Assembly (NCBI RefSeq): GCF_030160655.1
Contig: NZ_BSOT01000006.1
Location: forward strand, 372,001 to 436,000
Origin: Agaribacter marinus
GTDB taxonomy: Bacteria > Pseudomonadota > Gammaproteobacteria > Enterobacterales > Alteromonadaceae
DNA length: 64,000 nucleotides
Direction of reading: 5' to 3'
This document shows, piece by piece, positions 42,404 through 51,107 of this stretch (within the stretch, counting starts at the first letter, position 1; each line of letters begins with the position of its first letter). The notes beneath the pieces were generated by a model. That model had not been told where the DNA came from and ran no database searches. It was given only the letters and a program-made list of their open reading frames with translations. A program made the translations under genes and the position numbers.

Positions 42404-45151
42404 TTACTTCGACGTAAACCATGGTTCGTTATTGGCGCCGTCAATATACCCAACGTACCAGCCGCTTCCCCAGCCAGATGCCCACAGTAAATGGCGATTA
42501 TGTGGATCGGGTTTGGCGTCAATAATCTTGTCACTATTCGCCAAATTAGTATTAATTTTCTTCCAACGTTTGCCGTTGTCTTGAGATAGATATAACCCTG
42601 GATTCATGAATTGGCGATCCATGCGCATTTGGCTACCTGTATTTAACAGTAATATGTTTGGATCGACGGGCGACGTTTCTATTTGTAGTACCATCGGCGC
42701 GTCAAAGAATTTATGCCAAGTTTTTCCTTTATCTGCGCTGCGCCAAGCACCACCTTCTTCGTTGTTGCCTTCATAAAAACGGCCGGTGCTAATAAACATC
42801 TCATTTGTTTGCTTATCTATATAGATGTTATTCACACTTTTGATTTGTTTAGGAAGGGATATTTTTTTCCAATGTTCACCTTGGTCAATAGTCTTGTAAA
42901 GGCCACCATTGTTTCCTGTAGCGGCAGCATAAATCACCTGAGAATTTAGTGGATCTAGGGCCAGTCGGCGTAAGCTTGTGGTTTTGTTAAAGCCATTGTT
43001 ACTTACCTTCCAGGTAAGACCGCCATCTTCAGACTTCATAAAACCGTAACCACCTTTAGTTGGTTCGCGTCTGGGCGCTCGGTAGATCTCAGAAAAAGCA
43101 TCTCGCTCATTTACAAAAAACATCGTATCTGGATTACTCGGATCTATAAGCAGAGAGTTACTCGCAGGTAACATGCCCGGCGGGCCTTGAATTATCTTGC
43201 CGTCTCTATTGTTTCGTTCGGTAGAGGTTTCAAGTACGGTAGAGATATTTTGCCATGTTTTTCCGCCATCAGTAGAGCGTCGCAATTGCCCTTTGTGCGC
43301 TTGGCGCCACGCCATAATATACATTGTATTTGGATCATCTGGATGCACTGCAATAGTGGATATAGAGTACATCCCATCCACTTGTGCCTGACCTTCAATT
43401 TGCCGCAGGGCAACCGCTTGAGGGTTGTTGTCATTTGCTAAAGGTACAGTTTCCCAAACACCATGCTCTCCGCTCGTGAGTAAACGGCGATGTTGTATGC
43501 CTGTGTCTAACAGCATAATGCGTCCGGGCAAGTCACTGTTACCTCTGCCAATCCAGACATCGCTGTTGGGAGCCGTTTCGACATCGTCTACTTGTTGCCA
43601 AGTCTTGCCTTTGTCTACAGATTTATGCGTTTGTTGCGCAATGCTTAAGAACACTTCGCCCTTTGCATTTACTTCTAAGAGCCTATTGCCTTCCATTTCT
43701 TCATGGTCATCCATGTACGCTTGCACGTGGGAAAACTCGACGTTCGCGTCTGAAGGATTATTGCGAGACGCCCAATATTCAGCGTCTTTGTCGCTCAACC
43801 AATATTTGCCATGCCGAGCAACAACGTTCCATGTTTTGCCCCCGTCTAATGAACGCCACGCTTCTCCTGGACCAAAGGTGCGATCGTGCTTCTTATTGTA
43901 CGACACATAGATTTCATTCTTATCATTTGGGTTAATGGCGATGCGATTAAATACTGGCAAAATGTTAGTCGGGAGCGTTGGAAACTGTTTGCGTGCTTTG
44001 TCAGTGCCAATACCCAACCAATGACCTATTGCTCTGTAATAGCGCCATATCTCGGCAGGATAGCTTACTTGACTTAGGTCAAACGCTAGGTTGCCAGTGA
44101 TGTCCTGCCAACTAAGTCCTGCATCAACGCTCTGATATATACCGCCCGACGATGTTATCGATTTGCCGTCAGCGTGGTACTGCGTTTGGTCGATGAGGTA
44201 AAGTATAAATTCGCCAGACGCCTTGTCGAAATAGTAGCTTAAATCTCTAGGCATGTTATGCGGTAAACCGTTTGCCTTTGTTTCCCAATTGAGTCCGGCA
44301 TCGTGGCTATGCATCAATCCATGATTACTCATCATGATCACGTGCTCTGAATTCAAAGGGTTTACGATGATTTCTCCAACATCTAAATTGTCAGGAAACC
44401 CTTTGCTAATTTTCTGCCAAGTACGTCCTCTGTCTATACTTTTTAAGATATAGCCATAATCTGCGTAGGTAAGTATGTTGCCGTGAGGTTTTTTGAGTGA
44501 GCGATGATTTTCTTTCACGTTCCAAAAGTCACCCGCGCCAACGTACCAAATGTTGTCGTCATTTGGATCAATGGCTAAATCGCTTAAACGCATACCAATT
44601 TGTTCATCGTACCAGCCTTTTTTAAAGGCTAATGGGTCGTACGGGTCAACGCCGTATTGCTTGTATGATGGTGAAAGCTCGGCGAGTTTAGACCAGTTTT
44701 TACCTTGATTGACTGATTCGTAAACCCAACCATTCCAATCTAACGCCACCGCATAATTTGGGTTTTGCCTCGAAAACTCTATATCAAGCACACGTTTCAT
44801 CAATTGACCCAATTCATCATGATCTTGAATACTCTGCCATGAATTACCTGCATCCCAACTACCATAAGCAACGTGCATATCTGGGGCCATAAACATGACA
44901 TTTGCATCCGCCGGGTGTAGCCAAAGCTCCTCGTTATAACCAGACATCCCTGGACCAATGTTTTGCCATTGTACAATTGGGTCAGAGTCGACGCGTTCGT
45001 TTTTTAGCGTTTTAAAATATGCGACATTTGATGAAGATATCTGCGAAGCAGCTTGCTCAATAGGTCGATCTTGCTTTACATCTTGACCAGCAACACATGC
45101 CGTTAAAATTGCAGAAAAACTGCATACAACTGAAAATTGAAAAATGCGCAT
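42404..45151 (-). CDS. Asp-box (BNR) repeat lipoprotein, sialidase/GH74-like propeller
   Basis: A 915-residue lipoprotein (FSAILTAC lipobox, +2 Val, so outer-membrane sorting is likely). The mature chain holds about twelve S-x-D-x-G-x-x-W Asp boxes, for example SIDRGRTWQK, SLDGGKTWNV, STDGGKTWQN and SADKGKTWHK, indicating two seven-bladed propellers as in GH74 enzymes or sortilin. The acidic catalytic residues of GH74 cannot be placed with certainty. Surface exposure and the neighbouring GH16 and GH50 genes suggest binding or cleavage of an algal polysaccharide. An inverted repeat at 45248-45295 upstream may be its operator. A palindromic terminator follows. Confidence 0.85.
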   Translation of the reverse strand: MRIFQFSVVCSFSAILTACVAGQDVKQDRPIEQAASQISSSNVAYFKTLKNERVDSDPIVQWQNIGPGMSGYNEELWLHPADANVMFMAPDMHVAYGSWDAGNSWQSIQDHDELGQLMKRVLDIEFSRQNPNYAVALDWNGWVYESVNQGKNWSKLAELSPSYKQYGVDPYDPLAFKKGWYDEQIGMRLSDLAIDPNDDNIWYVGAGDFWNVKENHRSLKKPHGNILTYADYGYILKSIDRGRTWQKISKGFPDNLDVGEIIVNPLNSEHVIMMSNHGLMHSHDAGLNWETKANGLPHNMPRDLSYYFDKASGEFILYLIDQTQYHADGKSITSSGGIYQSVDAGLSWQDITGNLAFDLSQVSYPAEIWRYYRAIGHWLGIGTDKARKQFPTLPTNILPVFNRIAINPNDKNEIYVSYNKKHDRTFGPGEAWRSLDGGKTWNVVARHGKYWLSDKDAEYWASRNNPSDANVEFSHVQAYMDDHEEMEGNRLLEVNAKGEVFLSIAQQTHKSVDKGKTWQQVDDVETAPNSDVWIGRGNSDLPGRIMLLDTGIQHRRLLTSGEHGVWETVPLANDNNPQAVALRQIEGQAQVDGMYSISTIAVHPDDPNTMYIMAWRQAHKGQLRRSTDGGKTWQNISTVLETSTERNNRDGKIIQGPPGMLPASNSLLIDPSNPDTMFFVNERDAFSEIYRAPRREPTKGGYGFMKSEDGGLTWKVSNNGFNKTTSLRRLALDPLNSQVIYAAATGNNGGLYKTIDQGEHWKKISLPKQIKSVNNIYIDKQTNEMFISTGRFYEGNNEEGGAWRSADKGKTWHKFFDAPMVLQIETSPVDPNILLLNTGSQMRMDRQFMNPGLYLSQDNGKRWKKINTNLANSDKIIDAKPDPHNRHLLWASGWGSGWYVGYIDGANNEPWFTSK

Positions 45152-45247
45152 TATTAAAACCTTAGTATTAATGTGTTGCTGTCACAATTTGCGAAAACCG
45201 CATGAGCTGGCAGTCTCGCTGTAAGCCGCAAATGATTGAGACATATT

Positions 45248-45295
45248 ACAATAAATTTACATGCAGAAGATATGATTTACATATAAATTTATTGT
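45248..45295. promoter_or_regulatory. 12-bp inverted repeat upstream of the Asp-box gene
   Basis: ACAATAAATTTA (45248-45259) and its exact complement TAAATTTATTGT (45284-45295) are separated by 24 bases. Inside are two direct copies of TTTACAT. The 13-mer ATTTACATATAAA at 45275-45287 recurs upstream of the GH50 agarase gene (62088-62100) in the same orientation relative to the gene. Confidence 0.5.
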
Positions 45296-45396
45296 GATTT
45301 AGGTAGTTTTGCGACGTAAAGAGTGCCTAAACGTAGTGTTTTGTGTTTGAAAGGGTATACTTGCTTTTGTCACTAATACCGATTGAGGATTGTCTT

Positions 45397-45849
45397 GTGC
45401 ATCGCGTACTGTTATTCGTTTTGATTACTATACTCACTGCTGCCTGCAGTGATAAAGAAGTCGGTGACGTGTCGTTGGGTGTGTTTACTACGAAAGACAT
45501 TAAAATTGACGCCTTGCAGGATCCTATTGTATCTGGAGTGACGTGTCATATTTCAAGTATCGAAGCTAATTTAGATTTATCGGATCCTTCTGATAGTTCT
45601 ATTGCATGTCGACAAACGGGAGAGATTACCGTCCAGATGCTCAGCCAAATAGATCAATCTGACGCCGGTGAAGTCGTGTTTAAAAAATCAAAAAGTATCT
45701 TTTTTAAGAATATGAAAGTGAGGCGAATATACGACAAAACCAATCACACCCTAATATACGTGTCGTATTCGACGAAAGAAATTTCCGGCAGTTATAAACA
45801 CAGTCTTTCTACTGTACCGCTATGGGAGACGATTGCGCAGGACAAATAG
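45397..45849 (+). CDS. creA: CreA family protein
   Basis: A 150-residue protein with a short signal and lipobox-like LTAAC, so it is possibly a lipoprotein. The mature part follows CreA closely: VGDVSLGVFTTKDIKIDALQDPIVSGVTCHISSIE, SSIACRQTGEI, GEVVFKKSKSIFFKNMKVRRIYD, and a final SAVP-like STVPLWET. It has the two conserved cysteines. CreA is a periplasmic protein of unknown function. GTG 45397 is chosen because GAGGA lies 7 bases upstream. The longer frame from 45343 has no ribosome site. It is not linked to a creBC pair here, though a CreB-like box system lies 30 kb away. Confidence 0.9.
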   Translation: MHRVLLFVLITILTAACSDKEVGDVSLGVFTTKDIKIDALQDPIVSGVTCHISSIEANLDLSDPSDSSIACRQTGEITVQMLSQIDQSDAGEVVFKKSKSIFFKNMKVRRIYDKTNHTLIYVSYSTKEISGSYKHSLSTVPLWETIAQDK

Positions 45850-45873
45850 TTATCTGAGGTTCTGCTTAGCTAC

Positions 45874-47916
45874 TCACTTCTGTGAGTCCAATAAATGCTC
45901 AAACTCATTTGCAGGCAAAGGTTTTGAATAAAGATATCCCTGGACAAAACGACAATTTATACTGCTTAAATATGCGGCTTGTTCTTTAGTTTCAACACCT
46001 TCAGCCACCACATGTAATCCTAATTTATGTGCCATAACAACAATGGCCTCAGTGAGCACCTGATCATTGTCGCTATTCTCTAGGTTGCGAATAAATGCAC
46101 GGTCTATTTTGAGAAAATCTATATCTAGTTTATTAAGGTATGCCAATGATGAATATCCGGTGCCAAAATCGTCAATGGCAACTTCTATTCCTGCATCACG
46201 GAGTCGATGAAATTGCGCTAATACACTTGGCTCAGCGTTTAGTAATAGGCTCTCGGTTATTTCAAGTATTAAGACTTTGTGTAAATTTTTTGACTTAACG
46301 TCTTTTATCCAATGATTCCAAAACTCAATGTTTTCATATCGAAATTGGATGGGTGATACGTTGAAACTGATTTGAAAGTCATCATGCGTTTTTTGTCCCC
46401 ATTTTAGCCGATACATAATGGCTTGATTTGCGACCCATGTGCCTATGTCATTAATCAATCCGGCAGATTCAGCAAGTGAAATGAAATCGCTAGGGGGGAC
46501 CGTACCCAAGGTAGGGTGGTGCCACCTTAGTAAACTTTCTGCCTTACAAATCAACCCGGACTGTAGGTCGATGATAGGTTGGAAATGCAGGCTGAGTTGC
46601 TTTTCTGACAACGCCGCTCTCAACGCGTTGGTCAATGTCATTTTCTTTAGAGCGTCTTCCTGCATGGATTTGGTAAAGTAACAAAAACGGTTACGGCCCA
46701 TTCTTTTTGCCATGAACATTGCTTGATCAGCCTGTTTAATCAACGATTTAGGCTCACAAGCATCACTCGGACAATGCACCAAACCAATACTCGCTGAGAC
46801 ATATAGCGTTTCCGTAGGTGTTTTGAAAGGTTTTGCAAATGAGTGTACGAGTTTTTCGGCTATTGCGCCGGCGTGGCTGGGACTTTCGATTTCTGGCAGT
46901 ATTGCAATAAACTCGTCGCCGCCGATTCTTGCGACGAAATCCGTTTTTCGTAAATGCAGCAATAGGCGTTTTCCGACTAAGGTGAGTAATTCGTCACCTA
47001 CGTCATGGCCCAAAGTATCATTAACTTCCTTAAATTCATCTAAATCGATCAATAGTAAACTAAAAGGATGTTCATTCAGATTAGTCATTTCTAAATGTCG
47101 CTGTAGTGCCGTTTGAAAATGATGTCGATTTGCTAGTCCTGTTAGCGTATCAAAATTAGCTTGTTTCCATAGTGCGTCTTCCCAGCGTTTTGCTGCAGTC
47201 ATATCTGATAATAAGGCGACGTATCGTGTGACTTTTCCAGAGTGTTCAACAATAGAGTCGACACTTGTGCGAAGTACTAACTTTTCGCCCCATTTGCTGG
47301 TCAATCTAAGTTCACCCTGCCAATTATTTAAGTCATCGAGGTGTTTTGTCATTGCTGCATATTGTTCAAATGAAGATGGGTCAGAGAGAATATTGTCGAG
47401 GCATTTATTTTTTACGTCTGAGAACTCGTAGCCAGTGATCTCTGTAAACGCAGGATTGGTAGAGACTATACATTTACTTTCATCTAAGATAACCACAGCT
47501 TCGCTACTATTTTCTATGGCCAGCGACGACAAGCGGAGCTTCTCCTTAGCAGCTTCAAATTCAGAAATATCCTCTACCGCCGACAAGGTGATTCTTTCTC
47601 CATTAGCTAAGTTGATGCGATTGCCATTCAGGCGAACGGCAACCCAATTGCCAGCCTTAGTAATATAATGTTTCTCGTAGGGACCATAACTACCGGTGTT
47701 TTGCATAGATTCTAGCTGCACTTGTTCTTGCATTTCATATTGCTTAGGCGTTAAATCCCAGAAACTGAGTGTGTTTAACTCTTCCAAGCTGTAACCCGTA
47801 ATTTTAGCAAAGGCTTTGTTTACGAAGACAAATTTACCACTTTCGGTTTTGTTGACTGCTAGCCCAACGGACGCATCATCAAATAGTGCTTTATAAATGT
47901 TCTGGTCGTCTTTCAT
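45874..47916 (-). CDS. PAS-PAS-GGDEF-EAL cyclic-di-GMP protein
   Basis: A 680-residue cytoplasmic protein: PAS domains at about 8-120 and 130-245, GGDEF domain at about 255-415 with intact RIGGDEF and an I-site RxxD (RKTD) five residues before it, and EAL domain at about 430-675 with ESLLRW, SFNVSPIQF, DDFGTGYSS, KIDRAFI and AEGVET. All residues needed for both synthesis and hydrolysis of cyclic di-GMP seem present. In such fusions one activity often dominates. There is no membrane helix, so the PAS domains would sense an internal or redox signal. It converges with creA. Confidence 0.95.
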   Translation of the reverse strand: MKDDQNIYKALFDDASVGLAVNKTESGKFVFVNKAFAKITGYSLEELNTLSFWDLTPKQYEMQEQVQLESMQNTGSYGPYEKHYITKAGNWVAVRLNGNRINLANGERITLSAVEDISEFEAAKEKLRLSSLAIENSSEAVVILDESKCIVSTNPAFTEITGYEFSDVKNKCLDNILSDPSSFEQYAAMTKHLDDLNNWQGELRLTSKWGEKLVLRTSVDSIVEHSGKVTRYVALLSDMTAAKRWEDALWKQANFDTLTGLANRHHFQTALQRHLEMTNLNEHPFSLLLIDLDEFKEVNDTLGHDVGDELLTLVGKRLLLHLRKTDFVARIGGDEFIAILPEIESPSHAGAIAEKLVHSFAKPFKTPTETLYVSASIGLVHCPSDACEPKSLIKQADQAMFMAKRMGRNRFCYFTKSMQEDALKKMTLTNALRAALSEKQLSLHFQPIIDLQSGLICKAESLLRWHHPTLGTVPPSDFISLAESAGLINDIGTWVANQAIMYRLKWGQKTHDDFQISFNVSPIQFRYENIEFWNHWIKDVKSKNLHKVLILEITESLLLNAEPSVLAQFHRLRDAGIEVAIDDFGTGYSSLAYLNKLDIDFLKIDRAFIRNLENSDNDQVLTEAIVVMAHKLGLHVVAEGVETKEQAAYLSSINCRFVQGYLYSKPLPANEFEHLLDSQK

Positions 47917-47987
47917 AGGTAAATTGGCGTATCGTTCATATTCATCGGCGGTTATTTATTCTGTATCATAGTTATACACAACTAAGG

Positions 47988-48200
47988 TCATACTACTAAA
48001 GTCGGCATTTTGTGATTTTCCATTAGTGAGCAAGTTTGTGATCCATAAAACCCTAAAATCTGCTTGCGAGGCCTTAGCAAATTGTAAGCATTGTGAGCCA
48101 GCACTGCCCATAGGAGCAAAGCCAATTTTTCAGTTGAATGCGCATGCGAAGATATTGAGTGAGCGTAGGTGAGGCGACGCTTTATAACCCAGAAAACTTT
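47988..48200 (-). pseudogene. Possible C-terminal remnant of an IS4-like transposase
   Basis: On the minus strand an open frame ending at the TGA (47988-47990) reads like the end of an IS4/IS10-type transposase: KVFWVIKRRLTYAH, then a segment of the form SSHAHSTEKLALLLWAVLAH, resembling the usual ..HpEkLa.LlalLala... tail. It has no start codon and meets the LytTR gene at its upper end. The assignment is by pattern only. Confidence 0.3.
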
Positions 48201-48210
48201 GTCATTATGC

Positions 48211-49074
48211 CTATGACATTTTGTTACTCTCGGCTTGGTGAAAGTGTGGTAGCGATTTTAGGTACTTTTTACCAATTCTTAAGCGTTGATTGTTTTGCAT
48301 TTTCGCTTCTAGACTGTTGCGGCAAATTGTATGTATTTCTGAACGTCTTACTATATATGAACGATGAATACGGATAAACTGATCGGCTGCCAACTGTGTC
48401 TCAATCTCTTTCATGGTTTTGCGCATTAGATAGCTGGATTCTTTTGTATGGATCTCTAAGTAATTTCCGTTTACTCGCACATAAATAATGTCTTGTGCGT
48501 TAATAACGGCCTTGGATCTACCTTTATAAACCACAAAGCTCTGCGCTGATTTATTCATAGTTTCTTCAAAGCTATGAATTTGATGTTTGTAATTTCTGAT
48601 TTGAGCTTCTGTTTGCAATCTATATGCATAAAACGTGCATGTCAGCAACGTAAGTAAAGAGGCAACAATATATCGAGGGAAATAGACGTAAATTGTTTTA
48701 ATGGCATCATACCCCTGCACCCAGTACTCAACTAAAACCCGATAAGTGCCGCTGAATAAAATACAAATTAGAAAACTACGGGCTAAAAATTTTAACCCTT
48801 CTTGAGTGGAAATATCGTGTTTGGCGGCGGTTCTTAGCAGCAATGGCGACAGGGCTACCCAAACAATCCAATCTTTCAGTACACATTGAAATGCCTGTTG
48901 CCATGAACTGTAGTAACTGTTGTCAGTGATCAGCATGTAACTATAGCTGTAAGCTGTCATGAAACAGAAAAAAATCACCCACGAAAGCAGTAGCCCTAGA
49001 ATATACTTTGATTCAATACCACCCTTGCGCCCTGGCTTATCTATTTTAGGAAAATATCTACGGGTAATTATCAT
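48211..49074 (-). CDS. Membrane-bound LytTR transcriptional regulator
   Basis: A 287-residue protein with about four helices in the first 160 residues (GLLLSWVIFFCFMTAYSYSY, DWIVWVALSPLLL and others) and a LytTR DNA-binding domain from about 185: VVYKGRSKAVINAQDIIYVRVNGNYLEIHT, MKEIETQLAADQFIRIHRSYIV, LRIGKKYLKSL. There is no receiver domain. It is a one-component membrane sensor-regulator like those seen near carbohydrate genes in marine bacteria. It is divergent from the GH16 gene with 272 bp between, so control of that enzyme is plausible. No pair of LytTR half-sites was identified with confidence. Confidence 0.88.
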   Translation of the reverse strand: MIITRRYFPKIDKPGRKGGIESKYILGLLLSWVIFFCFMTAYSYSYMLITDNSYYSSWQQAFQCVLKDWIVWVALSPLLLRTAAKHDISTQEGLKFLARSFLICILFSGTYRVLVEYWVQGYDAIKTIYVYFPRYIVASLLTLLTCTFYAYRLQTEAQIRNYKHQIHSFEETMNKSAQSFVVYKGRSKAVINAQDIIYVRVNGNYLEIHTKESSYLMRKTMKEIETQLAADQFIRIHRSYIVRRSEIHTICRNSLEAKMQNNQRLRIGKKYLKSLPHFHQAESNKMS

Positions 49075-49346
49075 GGCGTGTTTAACTCGACAGCATTATC
49101 TGACTAAATTTTACCTTAGCTTCGTCTGGATGAAAACCGAGGCCTACATATACGTAAGTTTTTGATTATAGGCTTTGGTGTACTTGCACTACTTTTATCC
49201 CTCTCAGAGTCGTTTTGTCACAATTTTGTTTTACAAGCGCGAGATAAATTTATGATGCAGATAATAGTCAGCTTCATAAATTCGAGTGTCTTACGAGAGT
49301 GCTCCGCATCCGCACATTTTTTTGTACGAAAAGGTTCAATAATCAA

Positions 49347-50861
49347 ATGAAAATATCAAACAACTTTCTTTTTTTAACTATTTTATTGGTGTTGTCCTTC
49401 AGTGCAATAGCCGAGCCACCGCGGCCACCTTTGGGCAAGAAATGGGTGCTCAATCATGTATTTTCCGATGAGTTTAATGGTACAGAATTAGACAAGTCTA
49501 AGTGGTTCGATTATCATCCCACGTGGGCAGGTCGTGAGCCGGGTATTTTTTTACCCTCGCAAATATCGGTACGTGATGGTTTGATGCGAATTAAAGGTGA
49601 AAAACTAGCGCAAGATAAAGTGATTACTTCACAGGATATTGTGACTGAAGAAGGCACCGAACGAACATACAGCATCGCAGGTGGCGCGGTGATATCTAAA
49701 ACCGAAGACGCTTACTTTGGATATTATGAAAGCCGATTTAAGGCGGCCAAAACTACGATGTCCACTACCTTCTGGTTGGCAACCCGCAATTGGGATTTTC
49801 CTGGGCCAAAAGAGTGTAATGACCGATACGGATTGGAGTTGGATATACAAGAGTCTATTGGTCGAGAAGGCAACTTTGATGGAAAAATATTTGCAAAAGG
49901 TATGCATGCAAATGGCCATTTTTGGTATGCCGACTGTGACGGAAAAATGCAAGACCTGCGATCACCTCAAACTACCGTTAAGACGGATACTTTTGCTTCG
50001 GATGGTTTTAATACCTATGGCGGCTGGTGGCATAACGAAAGCTCGGCAAGCTTTTATTTTAATAATGGCGCACCTAAATTTATGACATTTTATTCTGAGA
50101 TAAAAGATAAACCCTTTGATCAGCCAATGGGCGTGAATTTAGTCTCAGAGACCTACCCTTTTCCTTGGGTTGAACTTCCGAATGATGAGGAGTTAGCAGA
50201 TCCTGAGAAAAACGTCGCATATTATGATTGGGTGCGCGCTTATGTGCTAGTTGATGCGGAAAGTGATCAACAAAATTCGGTTAAAGATACACCGGAAATC
50301 TATGCAGAGTCTATCCACCTTAATACAGATTCGGCGACCCTTATAGGCGACAATAAACTGTCCTTTTTGGCAACATATAAAACCAACCGTCGCAGAGTCT
50401 TGCGATTTGAACTAAAAGATGCGCAAAACAACGTGCTAGGAACATATCAAGTTCAAGTTAACCCTGGTTACGCTTTCTTGCCGTATCAGCTTAGCTTCTC
50501 AAAACCGTTGTCACGTTCAAAAGAGTACAGTATTACTACTAGTATTTGGTCGGTTCAGAAAGCTAATCATTCAGAGCAAGCTGTATTTGTTCAAACCGCG
50601 CAATTGCCTAATTTAAATACTGTCGATAATCTGCACCCAAGAAAACACGGTTTAACTTTGCTCGAAGTGTCGGCTGAAGGGAGTGTTAGCTTAACTCAAA
50701 AGCCAGGTGTGTATCACTTTGGTGTCTTTGACAGCCAAAACGACATTGTTCATCAGGGCATCACATACGATAATTTGATTGATGTTAGCAATTTATCCAG
50801 TGGTGATTTTACAATAAGATTGGACGGTATTCAGGCTGCCAAGTTTACAATAGTGAAATGA
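49347..50861 (+). CDS. GH16 glycoside hydrolase, agarase/porphyranase-like
   Basis: A 504-residue secreted enzyme. The signal peptide (to AIAEPP) is followed by a GH16 jelly-roll catalytic domain to about residue 305, with the signature LELDIQESIG: E164 nucleophile, D166, E169 acid/base. WFDYHPTWAGREPG and WWHNESSASFYFNNG are subsite features seen in marine beta-agarases and porphyranases. The last 190 residues form a strand-rich domain that may bind carbohydrate. It would cut agar or porphyran internally and supply chains to the GH50 enzyme. ATG 49347 is chosen by the signal peptide, as the frame from 49299 only adds a polar head. It is divergent from a LytTR regulator. Confidence 0.9.
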   Translation: MKISNNFLFLTILLVLSFSAIAEPPRPPLGKKWVLNHVFSDEFNGTELDKSKWFDYHPTWAGREPGIFLPSQISVRDGLMRIKGEKLAQDKVITSQDIVTEEGTERTYSIAGGAVISKTEDAYFGYYESRFKAAKTTMSTTFWLATRNWDFPGPKECNDRYGLELDIQESIGREGNFDGKIFAKGMHANGHFWYADCDGKMQDLRSPQTTVKTDTFASDGFNTYGGWWHNESSASFYFNNGAPKFMTFYSEIKDKPFDQPMGVNLVSETYPFPWVELPNDEELADPEKNVAYYDWVRAYVLVDAESDQQNSVKDTPEIYAESIHLNTDSATLIGDNKLSFLATYKTNRRRVLRFELKDAQNNVLGTYQVQVNPGYAFLPYQLSFSKPLSRSKEYSITTSIWSVQKANHSEQAVFVQTAQLPNLNTVDNLHPRKHGLTLLEVSAEGSVSLTQKPGVYHFGVFDSQNDIVHQGITYDNLIDVSNLSSGDFTIRLDGIQAAKFTIVK

Positions 50862-50971
50862 TGCTGTTTTATGCGCGTTTCAATACCTAGTATATTGTAA
50901 ATAGTATTGAGGAGCGCTCTGTACTCCTCTCTGCTGCCATCAGCCGTCAGCTGGCGGCAATATCCGCAATA

Positions 50972-51000
50972 TTCACCTCATTTTTCACCTCACTATTCAC
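50972..51000 (+). repeat. Three TTCAC direct repeats with 12-bp period
   Basis: TTCAC occurs at 50972, 50984 and 50996 with similar spacers (CTCATTT and CTCACTA), 108-136 bases upstream of the S41 protease gene. The 12-bp period differs from the 11-bp CreB-like boxes at 14-22 kb, so these may be sites for another regulator or a chance tandem duplication. Confidence 0.45.
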
Positions 51001-51107
51001 ATTGATACATTTTCTAACAGTACCTTACATTTATTCACTACATTCTCAACGGAACAATGAGCGTATGTGCTTCATTATTGATGAACTTTTTTAATTTCAG
51101 GAATTAA

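Noticed and set aside
43187-44077. Several plus-strand frames (43187-43441, 43425-43910, 43663-43935, 43886-44077) inside the Asp-box gene
   Set aside because: They arise from the repeated Asp-box codons read in antisense. They are Cys/Ser-rich shadows with no start signals.
45397-45849. Idea that creA together with the TTCAC boxes forms a creABCD locus
   Set aside because: creA lies about 28 kb from the kinase/regulator pair, no TTCAC box precedes it and no creD is present in the window.
48159-48377. 72-residue plus-strand frame across the end of the LytTR gene
   Set aside because: Mostly antisense to the conserved LytTR domain, with no ribosome site.
50909-50929. GAGGAG/CTCCTC stem after the GH16 gene
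   Set aside because: Only 6 bp with a 9-base loop and no T-tract; too weak to call a terminator.
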